Positions 51,956 to 62,108 of a stretch of DNA of 64,000 bases are shown here, piece by piece. The position numbers and the translations under genes are program-made. The first letter of the stretch is position 1. Each line of letters starts with the position of its first letter. Source of the stretch: Gemmatimonadota bacterium (GTDB lineage Bacteria; Gemmatimonadota; Gemmatimonadetes; Longimicrobiales; Gaopeijiaceae); assembly GCA_030827315.1 (NCBI GenBank), contig JAURER010000003.1:62001-126000 (forward strand). Reading direction: 5' to 3'. The notes under the pieces were generated by a model. The model saw only the letters and a program-made list of their open reading frames with translations, had not been told where the DNA came from and made no database searches.

Positions 51956-54394
51956 CTACATCCCGCCCATCCGGAAGTGGAGCTGCCAGCCCGGCTCCGT
52001 TCGATCGAAGCCGTAGGCGTAGTCGAGCCCGAGAGGCCCGAACGGCGTCACGATCTGCATACCCACGCCCGCGCCGCGATAAAGGCGCTGCGGGTCGAAC
52101 TGACCCGGATCGCGCCACACGTTGCCCGCATCGTAGAAGACGTGTACGCCCAGCTGCCCTCCGAGTCGCACCGCGTATTCGGCGGTCAGGCTGAAGAAGG
52201 CGTCGCCGAGCCGATCGATGTCGTTGATGTCGGACGAACGCTCCGGGAAGAAACCACGCGGGGTGATCGTGGTCTCGTCGTAACCGCGAAGATTCTGCCC
52301 GAATTGCACGCCGCCCATCCAGAAGCGGTCGAAGGGAAAGGCGCCTGCGTCGCCGAAGATGGCCCCGCCGCGCAGGGTGAGCCCGAGGGCGAACTGGACC
52401 CCCCCGCTGCCTGTCGAGGCGTCACCACCGAGCTGGCCCACGGGCACCCACCAGGTCCCGTCCGCGAGCAGGCGCGTGAAGTCACCGTCGCCGCCCAGGA
52501 AGCCTCCGTTCTGCTCCACCGTCAGGTTCTGACGCGAACCGACGGTGGGGAAGATCGGGTGGTTGAGCGTCTGACGCGTGAGCGAGGAGGACAGCTGGCT
52601 CTGGACCCCGGGCGGGCGGCCGAAGAGCGAGTTGTCGTCCACGTCGTTGAAGAGCTCGTACTTCGTCCGGGAGATGGCATAGCCCACGAACACACGGGTG
52701 TACTGCGAGCCCCGCCACGGGAAGCCGAGCCGGACGCTGCTCCCGAGGCGCCGGCGACGACCGGTCGCGAACTGGTAGAAGCGGTCTCGCGAGTTGAACA
52801 GCGAGATCGTCCCGGACGTGCGCGTCTGCAGGAGCGCCGGGTCCGTGTAGGACATTTCGAAGGCGTTGATGAACCGCCCGAAGTCCCAGCGCAGCGTCCC
52901 GGCCTTGGCCTGCCCGAACAGGTTCGGCTGCTCGTAGCCCACGAAGCCCGAGAGTCCGACCCCACCCCCGATCGAGGTTCCGAAGTTGACCGAGCCCGTC
53001 TGCTTCTCGACGACGTTGAACGTGATGTCGACGTCGCCGTTGTCGAGCGGCACGACCTCAGGGAACGGAAGGGGCGACTCGAAGAAACCGAGCGCCGAGA
53101 TGTTCTGGTACGTCTGCAGGAGGCGCTGCTGGCTGTATACGTCGCCGGGCACGATGAACAACTGATTCCGGATCACCCACTCATAGGTGTACTCGTTACC
53201 AGCGATGTTCACGCGGTTCACGACGGCGGGCTGCCCCTCGACGATCTGCCAGGTCGCGTCCACCGCCGGCGCGTCGCCCTCCTCGCCCTCGCGGATGTTC
53301 ACGACCGGGTTCACCTGAGCATACAGGTAGCCCTCGTTCCGGTAGCGGTCCTGCACCGACTGGATGGCCCCGTTGAACGCCTCGGCGTCGAAGACCTCAC
53401 CCTCCTCGTTGGCGGAACCGCCGCCACCCGAGAGCCCGAGCGCGCCGAGGAGCCCGCCTCCACCCGTGGAGCGGAACATCTCCTCGAGCTCTTCGTCCTC
53501 GAAAACCGTGTTGCCTTCGATGGCAAAGGCCCCGAGTCGGTACTGGGGGCCCTCGTCGACGGTGACCTCGAGGCGCGCCTTCCCGGATTCGGGATCGACG
53601 ATGAGCGTGTCGCCGATCACCTGAAAGTCGAGGAAGCCTCGCGTCCGGTACAGCCTCGGAAGATTGGCCGCGAGATCCTCCCGGAACCCGGCCTGCGTGT
53701 ACGACCCCGTGCGGAACCACCAGAATCCCTCGGCGCGCGTGGACATCGCACCCTGAAGGTCCGCAGCGTCGATGAAGTCGTTGCCGTAAAAGACCACATC
53801 GGCCACGGTCACCCGCTGTCCCTCCGAGACCTCGAGAATCAGCTCGATCTCGTTCGCCACACCTTCGACGGGCTCGAACCGCTCGTTCACGTACGCGAAG
53901 GGAATGCCCTCCCCGGCGAGCTCCTGACGTATGTACTCCTTCGCGTCGAGAATCCGCTGCCGGTTGAGTGGAAAGCCGGAGTTGAGGCCGGTCGTGTCAC
54001 GCACCTCCCTGGCGGAGACGTTCTGGAGCCCCTCGATGCCCACGCGCCGCACGATCGGGGCCTCGACGACCTCGATCGTCAGCACGTAGGGCTGAGACGG
54101 GGTTCCACCTCGCGCCCGGACCACCACGTCGTCGAACTGACCCGTTGCGAGCAGCTCCTTGGTGCCCCGCTGCACCGCCCGGTAGGTGATCTCCTGACCG
54201 GGCTGCACGGCGAACAGCGCGAGGATCGCCTGTGCCTGCACTCTGGAGTTGCCCACGACCTCGAGAGAGTCGACGCGCACGGGCGCCTGGGCCGAGGCTG
54301 CGGGCGCCAGGACGCCTGCGCAAACGCCGAGGAAGGCCGCCGCGACGGCGACCTTTCCCAGCCCCGAGAGAATTTCCGCGACTCGCTGGCTCAC
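51956..54394 (-). CDS. bamA: Outer membrane protein assembly factor BamA
   Basis: An 812-residue Omp85 protein. A signal peptide (about 1-35), five POTRA domains (about 40-112, 115-192, 195-283, 286-387, 390-463) and a 16-strand barrel (about 468-812). The L6 loop motif is 'LRGYDE'. POTRA4 carries a Gly-rich insertion at 310-332. The C-terminus is '...HFRMGGM' and so lacks the usual terminal Phe or Trp of the beta-signal. Start is GTG 54394, which overlaps the clpC stop by 4 nt. BamA is the core of the machine that inserts outer-membrane proteins. Confidence 0.95.
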   Translation of the reverse strand: MSQRVAEILSGLGKVAVAAAFLGVCAGVLAPAASAQAPVRVDSLEVVGNSRVQAQAILALFAVQPGQEITYRAVQRGTKELLATGQFDDVVVRARGGTPSQPYVLTIEVVEAPIVRRVGIEGLQNVSAREVRDTTGLNSGFPLNRQRILDAKEYIRQELAGEGIPFAYVNERFEPVEGVANEIELILEVSEGQRVTVADVVFYGNDFIDAADLQGAMSTRAEGFWWFRTGSYTQAGFREDLAANLPRLYRTRGFLDFQVIGDTLIVDPESGKARLEVTVDEGPQYRLGAFAIEGNTVFEDEELEEMFRSTGGGGLLGALGLSGGGGSANEEGEVFDAEAFNGAIQSVQDRYRNEGYLYAQVNPVVNIREGEEGDAPAVDATWQIVEGQPAVVNRVNIAGNEYTYEWVIRNQLFIVPGDVYSQQRLLQTYQNISALGFFESPLPFPEVVPLDNGDVDITFNVVEKQTGSVNFGTSIGGGVGLSGFVGYEQPNLFGQAKAGTLRWDFGRFINAFEMSYTDPALLQTRTSGTISLFNSRDRFYQFATGRRRRLGSSVRLGFPWRGSQYTRVFVGYAISRTKYELFNDVDDNSLFGRPPGVQSQLSSSLTRQTLNHPIFPTVGSRQNLTVEQNGGFLGGDGDFTRLLADGTWWVPVGQLGGDASTGSGGVQFALGLTLRGGAIFGDAGAFPFDRFWMGGVQFGQNLRGYDETTITPRGFFPERSSDINDIDRLGDAFFSLTAEYAVRLGGQLGVHVFYDAGNVWRDPGQFDPQRLYRGAGVGMQIVTPFGPLGLDYAYGFDRTEPGWQLHFRMGGM

Positions 54395-56883
54395 GTCTTG
54401 GTCGCCGACTCCGCACGCAGCGTGAGCCCCGCGCCTTGGGGGTCGAGGTCGACCTCGATCTCGTCGCCAGCGCTGAACTCCGCCTGGAGGATTTTTTCGG
54501 AGAGCGGGTCCTCCAGATGGCGCTGGATCGCCCGCTTGAGTGGCCTCGCGCCGAACTTCTCGTCGTACCCCTCGTCGACGAGGAAGTCGATCGCCGGGTC
54601 GGTGAAGCGGAGCGTGATCTCTTCCTCGGCCAGACGCGCCCGAACGTCTTCCATGAGAATGTGGATGATCTCCCCGATCTCGGCCTTCGTGAGCGGGTGG
54701 AACACGATCGTGTCGTCGACCCGGTTCAGAAACTCGGGGTTGAAGGCGCGCTCGATCTCCTGGGACACCTTGTCCTTCATGATCCGGTAGCTCGACTTCG
54801 GGTCGGCCGTCTGGAAGCCGAGCCCCCCGCCCTTGCTGATGTCACGGGCGCCGAGGTTCGACGTCATGATGAGCACGGTGTTCTTGAAGTCGATCACGCG
54901 GCCGTAGTTGTCCGTCAGATGGCCCTCGTCGAGAACCTGCAGCAGGATGTTGAATACGTCGGGGTGCGCCTTCTCGATCTCGTCGAGAAGCACCACGGAG
55001 TAGGGGCGGCGACGCACGGCCTTCGTGAGGGCCCCGGAATCCTCGTAGCCGACGTATCCAGGAGGCGCGCCGATGAGGCGCGACACCGAGAACTTCTCCA
55101 TGTACTCGCTCATGTCGACGCGGATCAGCGCGTCCCGGTCGTCGAAGAGGAACTCTGCGAGCGCCCGCGCCAGTTCCGTCTTCCCCACGCCCGTCGGGCC
55201 CGAGAAGATGAACGAGCCGATCGGGCGCCGCGGGTCCTTGAGACCGGCGCGACTGCGGCGGATCGCACGCGAGATCGCAACGATCGCGTCGTGCTGGCCG
55301 ACGATGCGCTTGTGGAGCTCGTCTTCCATGTGGACAAGCCGCTCGGACTCCGTCTGCCGGATCCTCTGCACAGGGATCCCGGTCCATCGACCGACGATGA
55401 AGGCGATGTCCTCGGTCGTGAGCCGGGGGCGGTGCTGCTTGCGCTCCTCCTCCCACGCAGCCTGCCGGTCGCGGATCTGCTGGCCGAACTCGCGCTCCTC
55501 GTCGCGCAGCTCGGCGGCGCGCTCGAAGTCCTGGTCTCCGATCGCCTCCTCCTTGCGGCGGGCGATCTGGGCGAGCTGGTCTTTGAGCTCGTCCACGTCC
55601 GCCGGCGGCACCTGGCTCGCGATACGGGCGCGGGCACCGGCCTCGTCGATGACGTCGATGGCCTTGTCGGGGAGGAAGCGGTCGGTGATGTAGCGGTCGG
55701 AGAGGCGAGCGGCCTGCTCGAGGGCCTCGTCGGGGATGGCCACCCGGTGGTGATCCTCGTAGTGGCCGCGCAGGCCCTTGAGGATCTCGACGGTCTCCTC
55801 GACCGCCGGGGGATCCACGATCACCGGTTGGAAGCGACGCTCGAGGGCGCCGTCCTTCTCGATGTACTTCCGGTACTCGTTGAGCGTCGACGCGCCGATG
55901 CACTGCAGCTCGCCGCGCGCGAGCGCGGGCTTGAGCATATTCGAGGCGTCGATGGCGCCCTCGGCCGCACCAGCGCCAACCAGCGTGTGGAGCTCGTCGA
56001 TGAACAGGATGACCGTCTTGGTCTGCTGGATCTCGTTCATGACCGCCTTGAGGCGCTCCTCGAACTGACCCCGGTACTTGGTGCCGGCGATCACGGCCGC
56101 CATGTCGAGGGCAAGGACGCGGTGGTCCTTGATCGCCTCTGTGACATTGCCGTTGGCGATGAGCTGAGCCAGCCCCTCGACGATGGCGGTCTTGCCGACG
56201 CCGGGCTCACCGATGAGCACCGGGTTGTTCTTCTTGCGCCGGCACAGGATCTCCACCACGCGCTCGATCTCTTCCGCGCGACCGATGGTGGGATCGAGCT
56301 TGCCCTGGGCCGCGAGCTCGGTGAGGTCGCGGCAGAAGTGGTCCAGAGCAGGAGTCTTGGACTTCTTGTCGCCGGCCTTTCCGGGAGACCCGGTGGTCAC
56401 GGGGTCGGTCGCGCCGGCGATGCCGGCCGGCTCCGAAGGAGAGACCTCGGATCCGAGGACCTTGAGCGTCTCCCCCCGCGCCTCCTCGAGCGTCACGCCG
56501 AGCGAGTTGAGTACCTGAGCGGCGATCCCCTTCTCTTCGCGAAGGAGGCCGAGCAGCAGGTGCTCAGTCCCGACGTACGAGTGGTTGAGGTCGCGGGCTT
56601 CGGCCATCGCGAACTCGAGCACCTTCTTGGCGCGGGACGTATACGGGAGCTCGCCGAGGGCGATGGTCGCCTTGCCTTTCCGCACCGACTCTTCGACCCG
56701 CTCGTGGATCTGGTCGAGATCGACGCTGAGGTTCTGGAGCACGGCCGCGGCCACACCCTCGCCCTCGCGGATCAGCCCGAGCAGGATGTGCTCGGTACCG
56801 ACGTAATCGTGCTGGAGCCGGATGGCCTCTTCGCGGGCCATCGCCAGGACTTTCCGGACTCGGTCGGTGAAGTTGTAGTTCAT
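54391..56883 (-). CDS. clpC: AAA+ unfoldase ClpC
   Basis: An 830-residue class I Hsp100. The N-terminal domain has the double Clp_N repeat ('[20 protein letters not shown]', '[20 protein letters not shown]'). AAA-1 has Walker A '[15 protein letters not shown]' and '[14 protein letters not shown]'. The middle domain includes a UVR-like motif ('[18 protein letters not shown]'). AAA-2 has '[15 protein letters not shown]' and '[15 protein letters not shown]'. It feeds substrates, including arginine-phosphorylated ones, to ClpP. Gene order mcsA-mcsB-clpC matches the Firmicutes ctsR operon, but no CtsR gene is nearby. It starts 6 nt after mcsB. Confidence 0.96.
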   Translation of the reverse strand: MNYNFTDRVRKVLAMAREEAIRLQHDYVGTEHILLGLIREGEGVAAAVLQNLSVDLDQIHERVEESVRKGKATIALGELPYTSRAKKVLEFAMAEARDLNHSYVGTEHLLLGLLREEKGIAAQVLNSLGVTLEEARGETLKVLGSEVSPSEPAGIAGATDPVTTGSPGKAGDKKSKTPALDHFCRDLTELAAQGKLDPTIGRAEEIERVVEILCRRKKNNPVLIGEPGVGKTAIVEGLAQLIANGNVTEAIKDHRVLALDMAAVIAGTKYRGQFEERLKAVMNEIQQTKTVILFIDELHTLVGAGAAEGAIDASNMLKPALARGELQCIGASTLNEYRKYIEKDGALERRFQPVIVDPPAVEETVEILKGLRGHYEDHHRVAIPDEALEQAARLSDRYITDRFLPDKAIDVIDEAGARARIASQVPPADVDELKDQLAQIARRKEEAIGDQDFERAAELRDEEREFGQQIRDRQAAWEEERKQHRPRLTTEDIAFIVGRWTGIPVQRIRQTESERLVHMEDELHKRIVGQHDAIVAISRAIRRSRAGLKDPRRPIGSFIFSGPTGVGKTELARALAEFLFDDRDALIRVDMSEYMEKFSVSRLIGAPPGYVGYEDSGALTKAVRRRPYSVVLLDEIEKAHPDVFNILLQVLDEGHLTDNYGRVIDFKNTVLIMTSNLGARDISKGGGLGFQTADPKSSYRIMKDKVSQEIERAFNPEFLNRVDDTIVFHPLTKAEIGEIIHILMEDVRARLAEEEITLRFTDPAIDFLVDEGYDEKFGARPLKRAIQRHLEDPLSEKILQAEFSAGDEIEVDLDPQGAGLTLRAESATKT

Positions 56884-56889
56884 AACCCG

Positions 56890-58017
56890 TCAGGGCTTCT
56901 CAGGGGCGTTCTCGCCGTGCGACGGATCGTCGGCGGCCGAGACATCGCCTTCGGTGGCCAGGACACGACGCACGTACGAGGCTCGATGGGCGTCGGACTC
57001 CTCAGGGGCAAGATCACGACCGGCGGCCTGCTCGAGGTGAGCCGGCTGCGTGAAGATCATGATCTTGTTGAGAGAATATACACGGAGTCCGGGCAACAGT
57101 TGCAGGCTCATGCCCAGCCTGACGCCGGACAGGAATGCCATCAGCTCCTCGAATCCGAGCGAGCGGGCGTAGCGCAGCGTCCCGTAGGCTCGCCAGATCC
57201 GATCCTCCGTCACGCCACGTGCCTCTCGAAGAAGCCGCTGACGAGCCTCGAGTTCCTTCTGGATGACCATGCGCACGGCCCGGTCGAGGCCGTCGACGAG
57301 ATCTTCCTCGCTCCGCCCCAGAGTCACCTGGTTGGACACCTGGAAGAAGTTGCCAACGACCTCGGAGCCTTCGCCGTACAGACCACGAAAGGTCAGCCCG
57401 AGCTCTCCGAGACCGCGCAGCGCCCTGGCGATCTCCTTGGTCAGGACCAGCCCGGGGAGGTGCATGAAGACCGACGCGCGCATGCCCGTGCCGACGTTCG
57501 TGGGGCAGCTCGTCAGGAAGCCGAAGTCGTGGTGATACGCGAACGGAAGCTCGCGCCCCAGGTCGTCGTCGAGCCGGTCGACAATGCGCCAGGCCTCCCG
57601 GAGGCGCAGCCCCGAAACGAGGCTCTGAACCCGGAGGTGGTCTTCCTCGTTGACCATGACCGACACGGGCTCGCGGGCGGAGAAGTGCACGGCGGTCCCG
57701 TTCAGGGGCGCCGATCCCTCCTCTCCGAGCAGATCCCGGGTGACCAGCCGCCGCTCGTGAAGGATGCGGCGCGTCCGGTCCGATACGTTCGGCATCTCCA
57801 GGAGCCGCCCCCCCCGAAGCGAGTCCGAGCGTTCGACCGACGACCGGAAATGCCGGAGCACCGCCTCCCGATCGTTGACGCGTGCCCGTACGCCGAACGC
57901 GTGTCCCTGAAGGTTCCGTGCGATGCGGACCCGGGTCGACAGCACGATGTCGGCGAACTCGCCGCTCGCCTCCAGCCATCCGAGGCCGTGGTCGGGGATC
58001 GCGTCGAATTCGTTCAT
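56890..58017 (-). CDS. mcsB: Protein arginine kinase McsB
   Basis: A 375-residue phosphagen-kinase-fold protein (usual length about 360) starting at ATG 58017. 'IVLSTRVRIARNLQGHAF', 'VMVNEEDHLRVQSL', 'DFGFLTSCPTNVGTGMRASV' and 'VGNFFQVSNQVTLGRSEEDL' give the ATP- and arginine-binding sites; the catalytic-loop Glu and Cys are in 'NEEDH' and 'TSCPTN'. The C-terminal allosteric RDxxRA motif appears as 'SDAHRA'. It phosphorylates arginines on damaged proteins, marking them for ClpCP. It starts 2 nt after the mcsA stop. Confidence 0.93.
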   Translation of the reverse strand: MNEFDAIPDHGLGWLEASGEFADIVLSTRVRIARNLQGHAFGVRARVNDREAVLRHFRSSVERSDSLRGGRLLEMPNVSDRTRRILHERRLVTRDLLGEEGSAPLNGTAVHFSAREPVSVMVNEEDHLRVQSLVSGLRLREAWRIVDRLDDDLGRELPFAYHHDFGFLTSCPTNVGTGMRASVFMHLPGLVLTKEIARALRGLGELGLTFRGLYGEGSEVVGNFFQVSNQVTLGRSEEDLVDGLDRAVRMVIQKELEARQRLLREARGVTEDRIWRAYGTLRYARSLGFEELMAFLSGVRLGMSLQLLPGLRVYSLNKIMIFTQPAHLEQAAGRDLAPEESDAHRASYVRRVLATEGDVSAADDPSHGENAPEKP

Positions 58018-58019
58018 CG

Positions 58020-58514
58020 TCACGCCGGCTCGAGGGAGCGGATCTGATCGCGGAGTTCCGCGGCGCGCTCGAAATCCTCGGACTGCACGGCACGCTCGAG
58101 CCGAAGACGGAGTCCATCCAGCCGCTTCTCCATCTCCGAGGCCGACGGATCCGGCGGCAGGTAGACCTTCCCCGCGTGCCTGGCAGCCCCGTGTATGCGC
58201 CGGAGCAGCCGCGTGATCTCGCCGCCGAAGGTCTCCCAGCAGTGCGGGCATCCGAGTCGCCCGGTCTTGCGGAAGTCACGCCACGTCAGGCCGCAGAAGG
58301 CACACTCCGAACCCGTCACCGACGTGTCGGGGGGCGACGCCTCCGCCATCTGGGCGATGACGTCCATGAGCGGGAAGTCCGCGGCCGTGGGAGCGCTCTC
58401 GAGCCCCTTCTCGGCGGCGCAGCGCTCGCAGAGGTGGTAGGTGGATATCTGGTTGTCGACGATCTGTGTCAGGTGCACGACCGCGCCGGTCGCACCGCAC
58501 TTCTCACAGATCAT
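58020..58514 (-). CDS. mcsA: McsA, zinc-finger activator of McsB
   Basis: A 164-residue protein starting at ATG 58514 (MICEKC). Four CxxC pairs (Cys3/6, 29/32, 71/74, 89/92) form two zinc sites, followed by a C-terminal UVR motif ('[20 protein letters not shown]'). This is the McsA arrangement; McsA binds and activates the McsB kinase and delivers it to ClpC. The 91-bp gap to lolD upstream is the largest nearby, so an internal promoter here is possible, but I see no CtsR or CIRCE operator. Confidence 0.9.
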   Translation of the reverse strand: MICEKCGATGAVVHLTQIVDNQISTYHLCERCAAEKGLESAPTAADFPLMDVIAQMAEASPPDTSVTGSECAFCGLTWRDFRKTGRLGCPHCWETFGGEITRLLRRIHGAARHAGKVYLPPDPSASEMEKRLDGLRLRLERAVQSEDFERAAELRDQIRSLEPA

Positions 58515-58605
58515 GATCGAGACTCCCGCTCCGGCGTTCCACGCATCGCGGCTTGCTGTACCACCGAACCCCCTGAGAGTGCCACCCTCCTCCGTCGCAC
58601 CGTGT

Positions 58606-59316
58606 CTACACCCGTGCAACGGGATGGAGGCGCCCGGCAGACATCTGCAGAACGCGATCGGCCCGGCCGGCCAGGTCCGGGTTGTGGGTCACCACCACCA
58701 GAGACAGAGCCTCGCGTTCCCGGAGCTCGAACAGGAGGTCGTGGAGTACCGTGCTCGTGGCCGTGTCGAGGTTGCCGGAGGGCTCGTCAGCCAGGAGCAC
58801 GACGGGATCGTTGACCAGCGCGCGGGCCACCGCGACGCGCTGCTGCTCGCCACCCGACAGCTGCCGCGGCTTGTGCGTCACGCGCCGGGCCAGACCCACG
58901 TCACCGAGCAGCTGGCGCGCTCGACGCTCGGCCGCCGCGAAGCCGGCGCCCGCGATCAGCGCCGGCATCATGACGTTCTCCAGCGCGGTGAACTCGCGGA
59001 GAAGGTGATGGAACTGGAAGACGAACCCGATGCGTCGATTCCGCACGTCGGCGAGCTCCTCGTCGGTCAGCCCGGCCACGGCACGCCCACCGACGAGGAC
59101 CTCGCCCGCGGTCGGACGGTCGAGCGCGCCGAGGATGTGGAGGAGCGTCGACTTGCCCGCCCCGCTCGCCCCGGTGACGGCGACCGCCTCCCCGCGCTCC
59201 ACGGCGAGATCGATGCCCGCGAGGATGGCGAGGTGGCTGCCGTCGCCGCCCACGAACGTCTTGTGGACTCCGCGCGCCTCGATGGGGTGCGCGGCGTCCG
59301 CCCGGGCGTCACTCAT
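58606..59316 (-). CDS. lolD: Lipoprotein-releasing system ATP-binding protein LolD
   Basis: A 236-residue ABC ATPase. Walker A 'GASGAGKSTLLH' (49-60), Q-loop 'IGFVFQFHHLLREFTALENV', signature 'LSGGEQQRVAVARAL', Walker B 'VVLLADEPSGNLD' and switch His in 'VVVTHNPDL'. The Q-loop wording with 'FQFHHLLREF' is typical for LolD. With the LolC/E-type permease next door it would extract outer-membrane lipoproteins from the inner membrane. Its ATG overlaps the permease stop by 8 nt. Confidence 0.93.
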   Translation of the reverse strand: MSDARADAAHPIEARGVHKTFVGGDGSHLAILAGIDLAVERGEAVAVTGASGAGKSTLLHILGALDRPTAGEVLVGGRAVAGLTDEELADVRNRRIGFVFQFHHLLREFTALENVMMPALIAGAGFAAAERRARQLLGDVGLARRVTHKPRQLSGGEQQRVAVARALVNDPVVLLADEPSGNLDTATSTVLHDLLFELREREALSLVVVTHNPDLAGRADRVLQMSAGRLHPVARV

Positions 59317-60562
59317 GGCGGATCGCCTCCACGGGCTCGAGGCGTGCCGCCTGGCGGGCCGGATAGATCGTGGCCGCGAACGAGACCAGCATGCTCGCCA
59401 GGATGATCAGCCCGATGTCGAAGGCGTTCATCGTGGCCGGCAGGTGCTCCACGAAGTACACGTCGCCCGGGATCTTGATGATCTCGTAGCGGTCGATGGC
59501 CCACGAGACCCCCACGCCGAGCGCCGCACCCACCGTCGTGCCGATGACTCCGATCCAGACGCCCTGGATCACGAAAATCCGCGTGATCCCCCTCTGGGTC
59601 ATCCCCATGGTGCGCAGGATCCCGATCTCCTTCGTGCGGTCGGACACCACCATCACGAGCGTGCTGACGATGTTGAACGCGGCGACCAGCACGATCAGGA
59701 AGACGATCACCCCCAGCGCGATCTTTTCGAGCTGGAGCGCGCTGAAGAGCGCCTGGTTCCGGACGATCCACGATTCGACCGTGTACGGATACCCGAGCTT
59801 CGCCCCGAGCAGGGCGCCGATCTCCGTGGCGCGGTCGGCATCGACCGTGCGCACCCCGATGCCGCTCGCGTCGTCGGACGCCAGCCCCAGCAGGTCCTGC
59901 GCCGCGTCCAGCCGGGTGTAGATGTTCGACAGATCGTACTCGTACATCCCGGTCTGGAATGTGCCCGTGACCTCGAACTGGCGGAGCGTGGGCTGCGGCA
60001 TCCCCAGCGAGTTGACCCCGAGGTTCTCCATGGACATGACGACCATGGTGTCGCCTGGAAAGACGCCCATCCGGTCGGCAAGCACCGACCCCATGAGCAG
60101 GGGGGGCAGCCCCGAAGCCGGCGGCTCCAGGTTGAGCGCGCCCTGCACGATGCGGCTTTCCATGTCCGTGGCCGAGACACGCGTCGTGTCGATGTCCACG
60201 CCGAACAGATAGGCGGGCTGACCATACTGGCCCCGATCCATGACGAGCGTCACGCTCGACATGGCGAACGGCGCCGCCCCGGCGACCCCCTCCGTCGCAA
60301 GTATCGAGTCGACGACGTCCTCGTACTTCTCCAGCCGCAGGCTCGTGTTGTACTGGAGCACGTAGAGGTGCGGCGTGGACTCCAGGATCTTGCCACGCAA
60401 CTCGCCCTGCATGCCACTCATGACCGAGACGACGGTGATGAGGGCCGCGACCCCGAGCGTGATGCCCCCGAGCGCGATCCAGGTGATGAGGGACAGGAGA
60501 GCCTTGCCCCGGCCCGCCTTCAGATAGTGCCGCGCGATGAACCAGTGAACGCGCCGGGACAC
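59309..60562 (-). CDS. lolC: Lipoprotein-releasing ABC transporter permease (LolC/LolE type)
   Basis: A 417-residue permease starting at GTG 60562. One N-terminal helix ('ALLSLITWIALGGITLGVAALITVV'), a large periplasmic MacB/PCD-like domain (about 50-260) and three C-terminal helices ('GVIVFLIVLVAAFNIVSTLVMVV'). 'RTKEIGILRTMGMTQRGITRIF' is the coupling-helix region. Only one permease gene is present, so the transporter may be a homodimer (LolF-like) with LolD, as in bacteria lacking separate LolC and LolE. It starts 4 nt after lysS. Confidence 0.92.
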   Translation of the reverse strand: MSRRVHWFIARHYLKAGRGKALLSLITWIALGGITLGVAALITVVSVMSGMQGELRGKILESTPHLYVLQYNTSLRLEKYEDVVDSILATEGVAGAAPFAMSSVTLVMDRGQYGQPAYLFGVDIDTTRVSATDMESRIVQGALNLEPPASGLPPLLMGSVLADRMGVFPGDTMVVMSMENLGVNSLGMPQPTLRQFEVTGTFQTGMYEYDLSNIYTRLDAAQDLLGLASDDASGIGVRTVDADRATEIGALLGAKLGYPYTVESWIVRNQALFSALQLEKIALGVIVFLIVLVAAFNIVSTLVMVVSDRTKEIGILRTMGMTQRGITRIFVIQGVWIGVIGTTVGAALGVGVSWAIDRYEIIKIPGDVYFVEHLPATMNAFDIGLIILASMLVSFAATIYPARQAARLEPVEAIRHE

Positions 60563-60566
60563 CGAC

Positions 60567-62108
60567 CTACTCCTCGGTCCGCAGGATCGGGAAGAGGATC
60601 ACGTCGCGGATGCTGGTCTGCCCGGTGAGCATCATGACGAGCCGGTCGACCCCCATCCCGACCCCGCCCGTGGGCGGCATACCGTATTCGAGCGCACGGA
60701 TGTAGTCGTCGTCGATCTGCTGCGCCTCGTCGTCGCCGGCCTCCCGCAATGCCGTCTGCGCCTCGAAGCGCTCCCGCTGATCGATAGGGTCGTTGAGCTC
60801 GGAGAACGCATTGAAGATCTCCGCCCCGCCGATGTAAAGCTCGAATCTCTCCGTGAGCCGCGCGTCCCGGCGGTGTGGCTTCGCGAGGGGGCTGAGCTCC
60901 TTGGGGTGGTCGAGCACGAAGGTGGGATGCATGAGTCCGGGCTCGACCAGCTCGCCGAACAGCTTGTCGATCAGCTTGCCGCGGCCCGCGCCCTTCAGGT
61001 CGGGGATCCCGAGTTCCTCGGCCTTTTTGTAGAGCTCTTCCTGCGTCATCTCGTGGACGTCGCGCCCGAGCACCTCCGAGAGTCCATCGATGAGGCCGAG
61101 GCGCCGGAACGGAGCCTCCACGGGGATTTCCCGGTCTCCGACGCGCACCCTGCGCTCCCCGACCACCTCGTCGAGTACGTACAGCACCAGCCGCTCGACG
61201 AGCTCCATCTGGTCCTCGTAGTCGGAGAACGCCTGGTACCACTCGAGCATCGTGAACTCGGGATTGTGCACCCGCGAGAGTCCCTCGTTGCGGAAATCCT
61301 TCGAGATCTCGTAGACGCGGTCCAGCCCGCCGACGATCAGGCGCTTCAGGTAGAGCTCGTCCGCGATGCGCAGGTACATGGTCCGGTCCAGCGCGTTGTG
61401 CCTCGTGAGAAACGGTCTCGCCGACGCACCACCGTAGATCGGCTGGAGCACCGGCGTCTCGACCTCGAGGAAGCCCTCGGCGTCGAGGAAGCGCCGCAGC
61501 GCCGTGATGACCCGCGAGCGGGTCCGGAAGACCTCGCGAACCTCGGGATGCACCGCCAGGTCCGCGTAACGCTGCCGGTAGCGGGCCTCCTGATCCTCGA
61601 AGCCTGAGTGCACGATGCGCTCTCCCGTTTCCGCGTCGGTCTCGACCTTTCCGAAGGGGAGCGGGCGAAGCGACTTGGTAAGGAGCGTCCACGATTCCAC
61701 GTGGACGGTGACCTCGCCCGAGCGCGTCCGGAACGTGGGGCCCTCCACGCCGATCCAGTCGCTCAGGTCGAGGAGGGCGAGCGTCTCGAACGACTCCTCG
61801 CCCACAACGTTCTTCTTGAAGTACACCTGCACGCGACCGGAGACGTCCTCGACGTGAGCAAAGACGCTCCGGCCCATGTCGCGCCAGCCGACGATCCGGC
61901 CACCCAAGCGGAACGACGGTCCGTACCCGCCCTCGGCGAGATTCCCGTCCGCCTCCCCCGCTTCGAACGCGGTGATGGCCCCGGCTGCCGTGGCAGTGGG
62001 CTCGAAGTTGTACGCAAAGGGCTCGATCCCTCGCTCCCGGAGAGCCGCCAGCTTCTCGCGCCGGTGGCGCATGACCTGGCTCAGTTCCTCCCTGCCTTGA
62101 TCGGACAT
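60567..62108 (-). CDS. lysS: Lysyl-tRNA synthetase (class II)
   Basis: A 513-residue enzyme of usual length. An N-terminal OB-fold anticodon-binding domain ('LGGRIVGWRDMGRSVFAHVED') precedes the class II core: motif 2 'FRNEGLSRVHNPEFTMLEWY' and motif 3 'GVGMGVDRLVMMLTGQTSIR'. It charges tRNA-Lys. Its ATG overlaps the prfB TAA by 1 nt (TAATG), a known way to couple translation. The prfB-lysS order is widespread. Confidence 0.97.
   Translation of the reverse strand: MSDQGREELSQVMRHRREKLAALRERGIEPFAYNFEPTATAAGAITAFEAGEADGNLAEGGYGPSFRLGGRIVGWRDMGRSVFAHVEDVSGRVQVYFKKNVVGEESFETLALLDLSDWIGVEGPTFRTRSGEVTVHVESWTLLTKSLRPLPFGKVETDAETGERIVHSGFEDQEARYRQRYADLAVHPEVREVFRTRSRVITALRRFLDAEGFLEVETPVLQPIYGGASARPFLTRHNALDRTMYLRIADELYLKRLIVGGLDRVYEISKDFRNEGLSRVHNPEFTMLEWYQAFSDYEDQMELVERLVLYVLDEVVGERRVRVGDREIPVEAPFRRLGLIDGLSEVLGRDVHEMTQEELYKKAEELGIPDLKGAGRGKLIDKLFGELVEPGLMHPTFVLDHPKELSPLAKPHRRDARLTERFELYIGGAEIFNAFSELNDPIDQRERFEAQTALREAGDDEAQQIDDDYIRALEYGMPPTGGVGMGVDRLVMMLTGQTSIRDVILFPILRTEE

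Noticed and set aside
51854-54790. A plus-strand open frame of about 980 codons opposite bamA
   Set aside because: Antisense shadow of bamA; its composition is a by-product of the bamA codons.
54232-58047. A plus-strand open frame of about 1270 codons opposite clpC, mcsB and bamA
   Set aside because: It is exactly antisense to well-conserved genes with intact motifs. Long antisense frames are common in GC-rich DNA because of third-position bias, and the sequence has no domain pattern.
59309-60562. MacB-like antibiotic efflux permease instead of Lol
   Set aside because: The size, single periplasmic domain and LolD-type partner favour lipoprotein export, and no MacA-like adaptor is adjacent.
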